From positions 1 to 8,449 of the forward strand of contig JAHBAO020000150.1 of the NCBI GenBank assembly GCA_018500065.2: a stretch of 8,449 nt of DNA, read 5' to 3'. Position numbers and translations under genes: made by a program. The DNA is from Octadecabacter sp. (lineage in GTDB: Bacteria > Pseudomonadota > Alphaproteobacteria > Rhodobacterales > Rhodobacteraceae). The notes under the pieces are model-generated. The model ran no database searches. It saw only the letters and a list, made by a program, of their open reading frames with translations, and had not been told where the DNA came from. This document shows, one piece after another, positions 1 to 5,940 of this stretch (the first letter of the stretch is position 1; each line of letters begins with the position of its first letter).

Positions 1-350
1 CACTCGCGTGGTCCGCGTATGACCAAACGCTGCGTCTGATTTGCACGTTTGAAATGGAACCCCCTGCGGATCGCATGGCGGAACTTTATGAATGTTTGAA
101 CCTGACCAACGATATGTGTTGGGCGGGTGCGTTTACCTTCTGGGCCGAACAAAAGCTGATGGTTTATCGCTATGGTTTGGTCCTTGCAGGTGAGCAGGTT
201 GCCGGACCAGAGCAGATCGACACGATGATCAACGCTGCTGTTCTTTCCGCCGAACGTTTCTATCCAGCGTTTCAGCTCGTGACTTGGGCGGAACGCAAAC
301 CGGAAGACGCATTGCAGGTCGCGATTACAGAAGCATACGGCCGCGCCTGA
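1..350 (+). CDS. YbjN-domain protein, C-terminal part (5' end outside window)
   Basis: The frame is open from the window edge (first complete codon at 3) to the TGA at 348-350, giving 115 visible residues. The start lies outside, so the ATG at 54 is internal: the upstream residues (LAWSAYDQTLRLICTFEMEP) continue the same domain. The mix of acidic and aromatic residues, the stretch NDMCWAGAFTFWAEQKLMVYR, here residues about 37-57 of the visible part, and the late AERFYPAFQLVTWAER segment fit the YbjN family. YbjN proteins are small, chaperone-like alpha/beta proteins related to type III secretion chaperones and have no proven biochemical role. In Roseobacter relatives, as I recall, a YbjN protein often precedes proC, as here. 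A terminator-like hairpin follows directly. The family call is from recalled similarity, not a search. Confidence 0.75.
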   Translation, partial: LAWSAYDQTLRLICTFEMEPPADRMAELYECLNLTNDMCWAGAFTFWAEQKLMVYRYGLVLAGEQVAGPEQIDTMINAAVLSAERFYPAFQLVTWAERKPEDALQVAITEAYGRA

Positions 351-371
351 TCAGCTATCGACTACAGCTTG

Positions 372-421
372 AACCCCCGCTTGGCGCGCCCTACGATCCG
401 CGCAAACAAGCGGGGGTTTTT
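372..421 (+). terminator. Strong intrinsic terminator-like hairpin before proC
   Basis: AACCCCCGCTTG (372-383) is perfectly complementary to CAAGCGGGGGTT (407-418). A second inner stem can form between GCGCG (384-388) and CGCGC (399-403), leaving AAA bulged at 404-406. A run of five T (417-421) follows the right arm. This is the layout of a Rho-independent terminator for the YbjN gene. The T-run ends one base before the proC ATG at 423, so the hairpin also covers the only G-rich stretch that could bind the ribosome for proC. It could therefore act as a terminator, an attenuator or a translation-blocking hairpin. The structure is seen directly; the function is inferred. Confidence 0.8.
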
Positions 422-422
422 C

Positions 423-1235
423 ATGTCACTGGCATCCATCGAAACACGCGGAATGGTCCTTTTGGGCTGTGGCAAAATGGGGTCCGCAATGTTGGCGGGC
501 TGGCTGGCGAACGGTTTGCCTGCGTCGTCTGTTTGGGTGCTGGACCCGTATCCTTCAGACTGGTTGAAAAGTACGGGCGTTCATATCAACGAAGGCGTGC
601 CTGAAGCGCCCGCGATTGCGTTGATCGCCGTCAAGCCACAAATGATGGGCGAGGCGTTGCCGTCGATGAAGGCGCTGGGGAACCGTGACACCGTGTTCTT
701 GTCTGTCGCTGCTGGAACGTCAATTGCAACGTTTGCCGACGCGCTTGGAGCACAAAGCCCGATCATCCGCGCCATGCCAAACACACCCGCCGCGATCGGG
801 CGTGGCATTACGGCGATTGTCGGGAATGCCCATACCAGCGATACGCAACTGGATCTGGCTGAGGCATTGTTGAGCGCAGTTGGACAGGTCGTGCGATTGG
901 ACGATGAAGATCAGATGGATGCTGTGACGGCGGTGTCAGGGTCCGGTCCGGCCTACGTTTTCCATCTTGTTGAAACACTTGCCGCTGCCGGACAAGCCGA
1001 AGGGTTGCCCGCTGATCTGGCGATGCAATTGGCCAAAGCGACGGTTGGTGGAGCAGGGCAATTGGCGGAAGATGCAGCTGAAGACCCAAGCCAGTTGCGC
1101 ATCAACGTGACCTCGCCCAACGGAACGACACAGGCCGCGCTTGAGGTTTTGATGGACGCTGAAACGGGCTTTCCAAACTTACTGCGCCATGCGGTAAAAG
1201 CCGCCGCTGATCGCAGTCGGGAGCTTGGCAAATGA
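423..1235 (+). CDS. proC: Pyrroline-5-carboxylate reductase (ProC)
   Basis: This 270-residue protein has the usual length of ProC, the cytoplasmic enzyme that reduces 1-pyrroline-5-carboxylate to L-proline with NAD(P)H. Visible motifs are the N-terminal dinucleotide loop VLLGCGKMGSAML (12-24), VKPQ (70-73), RAMPNTPA (116-123), the ProC signature around AVSGSGPAYVF (170-180), and VTSPNGTTQAAL (229-240) of the C-terminal dimer domain. The ATG at 423 is preferred because relatives, as I recall, carry a similar short lead-in before the Rossmann strand. A TTG at 369 would read through the hairpin, and an ATG at 453 would leave only one residue before the first strand. The only Shine-Dalgarno-like sequence is the GCGGGGG (410-416) inside the hairpin's right arm. 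The stop codon overlaps the next start (ATGA, 1232-1235). No residue loss is seen. Confidence 0.95.
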   Translation: MSLASIETRGMVLLGCGKMGSAMLAGWLANGLPASSVWVLDPYPSDWLKSTGVHINEGVPEAPAIALIAVKPQMMGEALPSMKALGNRDTVFLSVAAGTSIATFADALGAQSPIIRAMPNTPAAIGRGITAIVGNAHTSDTQLDLAEALLSAVGQVVRLDDEDQMDAVTAVSGSGPAYVFHLVETLAAAGQAEGLPADLAMQLAKATVGGAGQLAEDAAEDPSQLRINVTSPNGTTQAALEVLMDAETGFPNLLRHAVKAAADRSRELGK

Positions 1236-1567
1236 GCGAGATTACCTTTGACGATTTCATGAAGGTCGACATTCGCGTCGGCCGCGTGATCCGCGCCGAG
1301 CCCTACCGAGAAGCCCGCGTTCCCGCGATCAAAATGTGGGTGGATTTTGGCGATGAGATAGGCGAGCGAAAAACGTCGGCACAGATCACCGACCACTACA
1401 CGCCAGAGGTGCTGATCGGGCGGCAGGTGATGGCTGTGATGAATTTCCCACCCCGCCAGATCGGTAAATTTATGTCCGAAGTCTTGGTGCTTGGGGCTTA
1501 TGATGACACGGGCGTTGTCTTGATTGCGCCTGACAAAGAAATCCCTTTAGGAGCGCGAATGTGCTGA
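1232..1567 (+). CDS. CsaA-like tRNA-binding-domain protein
   Basis: This 111-residue protein consists of a single tRNA-binding OB-fold domain, the length of stand-alone CsaA-type proteins. Characteristic segments are FMKVDIRVGRVIRAEP (9-24), KTSAQITDHYT (47-57), QVMAVMNFPPRQIGKFMSEV (65-84) and the C-terminal IPLGARMC (104-111). The family is related to the tRNA-binding domains of methionyl-tRNA and phenylalanyl-tRNA synthetases. Bacillus CsaA has reported chaperone and secretion-related activity, but the role here is unknown. The start is supported by GGGAG at 1219-1223, eight bases ahead of the ATG, and it overlaps the proC stop by four bases. Its own last codons overlap the start of the next gene. 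Translational coupling in a three-gene operon with proC is likely. Confidence 0.9.
   Translation: MSEITFDDFMKVDIRVGRVIRAEPYREARVPAIKMWVDFGDEIGERKTSAQITDHYTPEVLIGRQVMAVMNFPPRQIGKFMSEVLVLGAYDDTGVVLIAPDKEIPLGARMC
1549..1553 (+). promoter_or_regulatory. Ribosome-binding site that decides the GTG start at 1561
   Basis: AGGAG at 1549-1553 lies seven bases ahead of the GTG at 1561. The alternative ATG at 1576 has only an A-rich run before it. This favours the GTG start, which lies inside the 3' end of the preceding gene. Confidence 0.7.
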
Positions 1568-2511
1568 AAAAACTAATGATTACACGCCCCATCGCAGCAC
1601 CCGTGCTGGCGCAAGCACAAGCGGGTTTTGATGTCACGTTGCACAAAGGCGGGGCGTTGTCGGTTGAACAGGCGGCGCAGGCGCTTGCAGATTATGACGC
1701 GATTTTGCCAACCTTGGGGGATGCGTTTGCCGCCGAAGCATTTGCAGGTGATATTCGCTGTAAGATGATCGGGAATTTTGGCGTCGGCTATAATCACATC
1801 GATGCGGGCGCCGCGGCTGCGGCGGGGGTTATCGTGACCAACACGCCTGACGTACTGACGGACGCCACAGCGGATATTGCCCTGACGCTGCTGCTCGCGA
1901 CTGCGCGACGCGCGGGCGAGGGTGAGCGCATGGTGCGCAGCGGCGCGTGGGGCGGCTTTGACGTCAAAGGGCTGCTTGGTACTCATGTGACGGGCAAAAC
2001 GCTTGGGATCGTGGGCATGGGGCGGATTGGCCAGGCGATTGCGGAACGGTGTCATTACGGGTTCGGGATGAAGGTTGTGTTTTACAACCGGTCGCGCAAA
2101 GCGACGAAGGAGCCAGCGACGCAATTGGATGATTTGAACGCCGTGATGAAAGAGGCCGATTTTGTCGTTGTCGCCACACCGGGTGGGGCTGCGACATCGA
2201 AACTGATTGATACAGCCGCTATTGCGGCGATGAAACCGACGGGGATATTCATCAACATTTCGCGCGGCGAAGTGGTTGATGAAACGGCGTTGATTGATGC
2301 GTTGGAACAGGGTGCCATCGCGGGTGCGGGGCTGGATGTTTACGAGAACGAACCGTACGTGCCTGAGCGTTTGCGGGCCTTGGAAAACTGCGTGCTTCTT
2401 CCGCATCTGGGTTCTGCGACGCAGGAAACGCGTCAGGCGATGGGGCAAATGGCGTTGGATAATATCATTGCTTGGCGCGATGGTGGGGATCCACCGCAAC
2501 GGGTGAACTAG
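1561..2511 (+). CDS. D-2-hydroxyacid dehydrogenase, probable NADPH glyoxylate/hydroxypyruvate reductase
   Basis: This 316-residue protein belongs to the D-isomer-specific 2-hydroxyacid dehydrogenases and has the family's normal length. The catalytic domain opens and closes the chain; the nucleotide-binding domain lies between about 100 and 290. Visible are the Rossmann loop GMGRIG (152-157), Arg235 in NISRGEVVDE, Glu264 in DVYENEP and His282 in LLPHLGSAT. The spacings (29 and 18 residues) match the Arg/Glu/His catalytic set of glycerate dehydrogenase. After the second strand the sequence reads FYNRS (174-178) where NAD-specific enzymes carry an acidic residue, so NADP(H) is the likely cofactor. 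The probable reaction is reduction of glyoxylate to glycolate or of hydroxypyruvate to D-glycerate in the cytoplasm; the exact substrate cannot be read from sequence. The start overlaps the previous gene and has AGGAG at 1549-1553. Confidence 0.9.
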   Translation: MLKKLMITRPIAAPVLAQAQAGFDVTLHKGGALSVEQAAQALADYDAILPTLGDAFAAEAFAGDIRCKMIGNFGVGYNHIDAGAAAAAGVIVTNTPDVLTDATADIALTLLLATARRAGEGERMVRSGAWGGFDVKGLLGTHVTGKTLGIVGMGRIGQAIAERCHYGFGMKVVFYNRSRKATKEPATQLDDLNAVMKEADFVVVATPGGAATSKLIDTAAIAAMKPTGIFINISRGEVVDETALIDALEQGAIAGAGLDVYENEPYVPERLRALENCVLLPHLGSATQETRQAMGQMALDNIIAWRDGGDPPQRVN

Positions 2512-2560
2512 GCTGCGCTGGCAGATTTTAGGTATTTAAGAACAAAAGAAGCAGAAAGAG

Positions 2561-2680
2561 TTACGCGTCTGGGCAGGTGTTGCCAACACGCCAGATGGCA
2601 TAGGCAAAGGTGGCGACGAGGATGAGTACGAGACCGCCAATGGCAATGCGTGTCGCCTTAAACCAGCGTGGCATCGCCAT
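2561..2680 (-). CDS. Small single-span membrane protein overlapping the end of tdk
   Basis: From the ATG at 2680 this ORF encodes 39 residues; a second ATG at 2674 would give 37. A basic N-terminus (MPRWFKATR) precedes a hydrophobic segment (IAIGGLVLILVATFAYAIW) long enough to cross the membrane once. The tail RVGNTCPDA carries one cysteine and probably faces the periplasm under the positive-inside rule. The start lies 23 bases inside the 3' end of tdk in another frame, so translation would be coupled to tdk. No good Shine-Dalgarno sequence is visible. I do not recognise a named family. The coherent topology and position support a real gene, but at this length chance is possible. Confidence 0.5.
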   Translation of the reverse strand: MAMPRWFKATRIAIGGLVLILVATFAYAIWRVGNTCPDA

Positions 2681-3254
2681 CGTCCATCGCTTCGCGCCAA
2701 TGGCGGCGACATAGGCTGACGTAGGATTCATTGCCGCCGATCTGGACCTGATTGCCACCTGTCACCACATTGCCATTGGCATCTTTGCGCACCACCATCG
2801 TTGCTTTTTTGCCGCAAAAACAAATGGTTCGAACTTCGCGCATTTCGTCGGCTAGGGCGAGGAGCGTTGCAGATCCCGGGAAAAGTTCTCCCTGAAAATC
2901 AACGCGCAGCCCGTAAGCCATGACTGGAACGCCAAGGTCATCAACAGCGCGGGCGAGTTGCCAAACCTGTTCAGAACTCAGGAATTGCGCCTCGTCGATG
3001 AACACACAGGCGCAGGGGGCCGCAGCAATCCGGGCCTCAATCTTGCGATAAAGATCATCGCTGATCGAAAAGGTATCGGCGGCCTCGCCAATCCCGATGC
3101 GGCTGGCAATGCGGCCTTCGCCAGCGCGATTGTCGAACTGCGCCGTCAAAAGGTAGGTTTGCATGCCGCGTTCGGCATAGTTATGGGCCGCCTGCAGCAG
3201 AACCGTCGACTTGCCAGCGTTCATCGTTGAGTAGTTGAAATAGAGTTTAGCCAT
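2658..3254 (-). CDS. tdk: Thymidine kinase (Tdk), type II
   Basis: This 198-residue protein phosphorylates thymidine (and deoxyuridine) with ATP in the pyrimidine salvage pathway. The ATP-binding P-loop STMNAGKS is at 9-16. The Walker B and catalytic segment FIDEAQF is at 85-91, with Glu88 as the expected catalytic base. The lasso region GLRVDFQGELFPGS is at 115-128. The zinc-binding residues appear to be Cys145, Cys147, Cys182 and His185, the arrangement I recall in E. coli Tdk (TICHCGRKATM...VCRKH). The ATG at 3254 is chosen because MAKLYFNYSTMNAGKS is the classic beginning. The frame stays open upstream to 3473, but that extension is arginine- and proline-rich and unlike any kinase domain. 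The ribosome-binding site is weak. A small membrane peptide overlaps the 3' end. Confidence 0.95.
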   Translation of the reverse strand: MAKLYFNYSTMNAGKSTVLLQAAHNYAERGMQTYLLTAQFDNRAGEGRIASRIGIGEAADTFSISDDLYRKIEARIAAAPCACVFIDEAQFLSSEQVWQLARAVDDLGVPVMAYGLRVDFQGELFPGSATLLALADEMREVRTICFCGKKATMVVRKDANGNVVTGGNQVQIGGNESYVSLCRRHWREAMDDGDATLV

Positions 3255-3568
3255 AACGCGGAAAATGACCCGCCGCCGAGGGTGTTGCAAGCCTCGACAG
3301 CGGATCAATTCGTAAGTTTCGCCCGTGAGTGGGGAGCCACGATGGGCCCTACGAAACAGCGGGCCAAGGGATCCGGGATGCAAATGGCGAAACATTTGTC
3401 CTTTGGATGGGGTCCGGGCCTTGGCCCTTCGACGTTGGGGACGCCGATCTCGATGGTGTTCTGGTCTTCCCAATCGAACCCTTCCTCTATATCTGTCAGA
3501 CTTGGATGGGGTGGTTTATGGGAAAAGCATTGGGGCATTCCCCTCACTACCAGTAAAGGACGGCACAT
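3255..3568. other. 314-bp divergent gap with two competing weak ORFs
   Basis: This stretch between tdk (-) and the unknown protein gene (+) should hold both promoters, but I see no convincing -35/-10 pair. It contains a 75-codon ORF on the + strand (GTG at 3329 to TAA at 3554-3556) and an 87-codon ORF on the - strand (ATG at 3568 to TGA at 3305). Their codon boundaries coincide, so one probably casts the other. In the + frame my hand count of GC is about 63, 45 and 61 percent at codon positions 1, 2 and 3, a coding-like rhythm. Neither ORF has a Shine-Dalgarno sequence or a recognisable family. Local repeats are GGGCC-TT-GGCCC (3416-3427), GGGCCAAGG (3361-3369) facing CCTTGGCCC (3419-3427), and GGGG-CATT-CCCC (3532-3543). 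Confidence 0.35.
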
Positions 3569-4021
3569 ATGGCTGGCATCGGCAGCTACTTAAAAAAGCA
3601 CACAGAAGCCCTTGTAAAAGACGTAGGGATTGAACCTGCCTGTGAATTGACTGGGAAGTCCAAGGCGACGCTGGGGCGATATTATTCAGATTCAGATGAG
3701 CATTCGGATCGCTTCATGCCTGTTGACGCTGTGGCGCAACTGGAAGCCGCGGCAAGTTATCCGCATGTGACGTCGGCACTGGCGGAACTGCATGGCAGCA
3801 TGTTGAACAAAGACCCCGCGCCGAAAAATTCCGAAGGCGGCATCAATTCTGATGTCATTTCGTTGAGCCAACGGTTTGCGATGTTGATGGGTGAATACCA
3901 GCTTTCGATTGAGGATGGCGTCATCACTGTGAACGAGGCCAAGCGTCTGTTGCGCGAAACTGTGGAACTGCAAAAAGTGTTGGTTGATATGAAGCTACAT
4001 CTGGAAGACGAAAGTAGCTAA
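3569..4021 (+). CDS. Conserved-looking protein of unknown function, possibly DNA-binding, paired with arsH
   Basis: This 150-residue soluble protein is not one I can name. Residues 13-36 (EALVKDVG, then ACELTGKSKATLGRYYSD at 24-41) read like a helix-turn-helix in which TGKSKATLGRYY is the recognition part, as in CII-like phage regulators. This is inference from pattern only. The next part, FMPVDAVAQLEAAASYPHVT (49-68), looks like a conserved helical segment. A low-complexity hinge follows at about 80-92. The C-terminal 30 residues (from about 121) are amphipathic and charged and could form a coiled coil for dimerisation. The start is backed by AAAGGA (3556-3561), seven bases before the ATG. 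The stop is one base before the arsH start, so the two genes are probably cotranscribed. It lacks the ArsR fold and metal-binding cysteine box and has a single cysteine (Cys25). Confidence 0.75.
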   Translation: MAGIGSYLKKHTEALVKDVGIEPACELTGKSKATLGRYYSDSDEHSDRFMPVDAVAQLEAAASYPHVTSALAELHGSMLNKDPAPKNSEGGINSDVISLSQRFAMLMGEYQLSIEDGVITVNEAKRLLRETVELQKVLVDMKLHLEDESS

Positions 4022-4022
4022 G

Positions 4023-4730
4023 ATGGACACGTCTGATATGCCCAACATTGTCGATGGGGCATTGAAACCATTGGATATTTCGGCGCTCGTCGGGCCGGAT
4101 GAACCAGACCACCCGCCACGTATTTTGCTGCTTTACGGTTCTGTGCGGGACACCAGTTATTCACGCGCTGCGGCCGAGGAAGGGGCGCGGGTTTTGCGTG
4201 CGCTGGGCTGTGAAACCAGGATGTTTGACCCCAGTGGGTTGCCGTTGCCGGATGATGCACCGGCCGATCATCCCAAGGTAGTTGAACTTCGCGATATGGT
4301 GATGTGGTCTGAGGGGATGGTTTGGTCATCGCCGGAACGTCACGGTGCGATGACGGGGATTATGAAATCGCAGATTGATTGGGTGCCTTTGTCGCCAATT
4401 GGTGGCGTACGTCCGACGCAAGGTAAGACATTGGCGTTGATGCAGGTGTCTGGTGGGTCGCAATCGTTTAATGCGGTGAACCAAATGCGGATTTTGGGCC
4501 GCTGGATGCGGATGGTGACGATCCCGAATCAGTCTTCTATTCCAATGGCTTGGAAGGAATTCGAGAAGGGCCGCATGAAGCCGTCTTCGCTGTACAACCG
4601 GATTGTTGATGTCATGGAAGAGCTTGCGCGGTTTACCGTTATGACACGCGGCCGTAAGGATATGTTGGTTGATCGCTATTCAGAACGCGTGGAGACCTTT
4701 GAAGAGGTCCACAAACGGGTTACGAGTTAA
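4023..4730 (+). CDS. arsH: ArsH, NADPH-dependent FMN reductase / organoarsenical oxidase
   Basis: This 235-residue protein matches ArsH in length and motifs. ArsH is a flavodoxin-fold, FMN-binding, NADPH-dependent enzyme that forms tetramers. Characterised members oxidise trivalent methylarsenite and related organoarsenicals to the less toxic pentavalent forms. The FMN-phosphate loop is YGSVRDTSYSR (38-48). Family-typical segments are WSSPERHGAMTGIMKSQIDW (101-120), RPTQGKTLALMQVSGGSQSF (130-149) and LGRWMRMVTIPNQSS (158-172). VDRYSER (216-222) is near the C-terminus. The start at 4023 follows the preceding stop by one base. The nearest GGAAG (4003-4007) is rather far, so translation may depend on coupling; an ATG at 4038 is a possible alternative. 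No arsR, arsC or arsenite pump gene is visible in the window. Confidence 0.92.
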   Translation: MDTSDMPNIVDGALKPLDISALVGPDEPDHPPRILLLYGSVRDTSYSRAAAEEGARVLRALGCETRMFDPSGLPLPDDAPADHPKVVELRDMVMWSEGMVWSSPERHGAMTGIMKSQIDWVPLSPIGGVRPTQGKTLALMQVSGGSQSFNAVNQMRILGRWMRMVTIPNQSSIPMAWKEFEKGRMKPSSLYNRIVDVMEELARFTVMTRGRKDMLVDRYSERVETFEEVHKRVTS

Positions 4731-4736
4731 GTCATT

Positions 4737-4811
4737 CTAAACAAAAGGAATAAACGGAACTCCGCAGGCGGATAGTGCGGTTAAGAAGGTAATAGTGATA
4801 AGTGCTTTCAT
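4737..4811 (-). CDS. Tiny lipoprotein (24 residues)
   Basis: The ORF runs from the ATG at 4811 to the TAG at 4737-4739. The 24 residues form an entire lipoprotein precursor: a start with one lysine (MKA), a hydrophobic core (LITITFLTA), a lipobox LSAC with the acceptor cysteine at residue 16, and a mature peptide of nine residues (Cys then GVPFIPFV). After signal peptidase II cleavage a lipidated, hydrophobic nonapeptide would remain. Gly at +2 rather than Asp fits outer-membrane sorting under the E. coli rule. AAGGG lies seven bases ahead of the ATG and overlaps the stop codon of the upstream ketoacyl synthase gene, so translation is probably coupled. The stop is six bases from the convergent arsH stop. 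Size resembles entericidin-like lipoproteins, but I recognise no specific family. Function is unknown. Confidence 0.7.
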   Translation of the reverse strand: MKALITITFLTALSACGVPFIPFV

Positions 4812-4818
4812 TTTCAGT

Positions 4819-4823
4819 CCCTT
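4819..4823 (-). promoter_or_regulatory. Ribosome-binding site of the tiny lipoprotein, overlapping the upstream stop codon
   Basis: On the - strand AAGGG (4823-4819) shares two bases with the TAA stop (4824-4822) of the ketoacyl synthase gene and lies seven bases before the ATG at 4811. A ribosome finishing the upstream gene would stop on this site, which favours re-initiation on the small ORF. Confidence 0.6.
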
Positions 4824-5940
4824 ACGCGCGTTCGAGGATGACAGAGCCGACTGAATAGCCCGCACCGAACGAACAAATCAACCCTACATCACCCGGCTTA
4901 AGATCAGATGAATACTTCGAGAATGCGATGATGGATCCAGCCGACGATGTGTTGGCGTAGTCCTGCAAGATATTGGGTTGTTCGTCTGCGTCTGGTTCAC
5001 GGCCCAAGACCTTTTTGCCGATATAGTCGTTCATGGTCTTGTTGGCTTGGTGCAACCAGAGGCGTTTCAAATCAGTGGCTTGTACGCCGTCATTGGCCAT
5101 ATGGCTCGCGATATGCTTGCTGACCATTGGTAGAACTTCTTTGAAAACTTTGCGCCCGTTCTGCATGAACTGCATGTCGCGGCGGTCTTCCATTTGATCG
5201 CGCGTGCGGCGCAAAAAGCCGTTGTTGTTGCGGATATTGTTGGAAAATTGCGTTGCAAGTTTGGTCGATTTGATCTTGAAATGTGGGCCTTGCAGGTTTT
5301 CATCGCGCTCAACCAGAACGGCAGTGGCGACATCGCCGAAGATGAAATGACAGTCGCGGTCACGCCATTCCAGATGGGCGGAACAGATTTCGGGGCAGAC
5401 GACCAAGGCGCTGGTAATGCTGCCAGATTTGATCATGTCGGCGGCCATTTGGATGCCAAAGGTCGCGCTGGAACAGGCGACGTTCATATCAAACGCGAAG
5501 CCGTCGATTTCCAAAAGCTGCTGAATTTCCACGGCAATTGCGGGGTAGGCGCGTTCATGGTTGGAGGCGGCGCAGATCACGGCGTCGATATCATCAGCGG
5601 ATTTCCCGGCCTGCGCCATTGCCTGCAAAGACGCGTCAACGGCCATTTCGGCCATCAAGCTTGGTTCGTCATCGGCGCGGTTTGGCAGTTTCGGGAACAT
5701 CCGCGCGGGATCAAGAACACCTGCCTTATCAAGAACATAACGGCGTTCGATACCGGAGGCTGCGAAGATGAACGCGCTGCTGGATTGGGGTTTTTCATCT
5801 AACGTTCCGGCCGCAATCGCGTCGGCGTTTTCTGCGTTAAACAGGTCCGCATGGGCGTTGAATGCAGCCACCAATTCATCGTTGGTGACGGTGTGTTCGG
5901 GCGTGAAAACCCCGCTTCCGGTAATTGCCGCGCTGAACAT
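4822..5940 (-). CDS. Beta-ketoacyl-ACP synthase III-like enzyme (PA3286 type)
   Basis: This 372-residue thiolase-fold protein is longer than housekeeping FabH (about 320). It resembles the P. aeruginosa PA3286 group, which condenses medium-chain acyl-CoA such as octanoyl-CoA with malonyl-ACP and so shunts beta-oxidation products into fatty acid synthesis. The catalytic triad is visible: Cys156 in DMNVACSSATFG, His297 in LWLHQANKTMND and Asn330 in DYANTSSAGS. A glycine-rich end SFGAGYSVGSVIL closes the chain. The ATG at 5940 is chosen because AGGGA lies seven bases ahead and MFSAAITGSGVFTPE is the usual beginning; the frame stays open to 6042 without a better start. A possible -10 (TATAAC, 5970-5965 on the - strand) lies 25 bases upstream, without a clear -35. 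A tiny lipoprotein gene follows. Substrate preference is inferred from similarity only. Confidence 0.88.
   Translation of the reverse strand: MFSAAITGSGVFTPEHTVTNDELVAAFNAHADLFNAENADAIAAGTLDEKPQSSSAFIFAASGIERRYVLDKAGVLDPARMFPKLPNRADDEPSLMAEMAVDASLQAMAQAGKSADDIDAVICAASNHERAYPAIAVEIQQLLEIDGFAFDMNVACSSATFGIQMAADMIKSGSITSALVVCPEICSAHLEWRDRDCHFIFGDVATAVLVERDENLQGPHFKIKSTKLATQFSNNIRNNNGFLRRTRDQMEDRRDMQFMQNGRKVFKEVLPMVSKHIASHMANDGVQATDLKRLWLHQANKTMNDYIGKKVLGREPDADEQPNILQDYANTSSAGSIIAFSKYSSDLKPGDVGLICSFGAGYSVGSVILERA

Noticed and set aside
369..422. Earlier TTG start for proC at 369
   Set aside because: It would translate the hairpin and has no ribosome-binding site; the ATG at 423 fits the family N-terminus.
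1573..2499. 308-codon ORF on the - strand opposite the hydroxyacid dehydrogenase
   Set aside because: It lies fully antisense to a gene with intact catalytic motifs. Its product is rich in Arg, His and Gln without domain features, as expected of a shadow frame.
3255..3473. N-terminal extension of tdk to 3473
   Set aside because: The added 73 residues are basic and low in complexity, and the classic Tdk N-terminus begins exactly at 3254.
3532..3543. GGGG-CATT-CCCC as a regulatory hairpin ahead of the gene at 3569
   Set aside because: A four-base stem is too short to stand on its own; recorded only in the description of the gap.
4761..4772. TCCGC-AG-GCGGA hairpin as a terminator between arsH and the - strand genes
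   Set aside because: It falls inside the tiny lipoprotein's lipobox codons, the loop is only two bases and no T-run follows on either strand.
5194..5802. 202-codon ORF on the + strand inside the ketoacyl synthase gene
   Set aside because: It is antisense to a protein with a complete catalytic triad and has no recognisable fold; a shadow frame.
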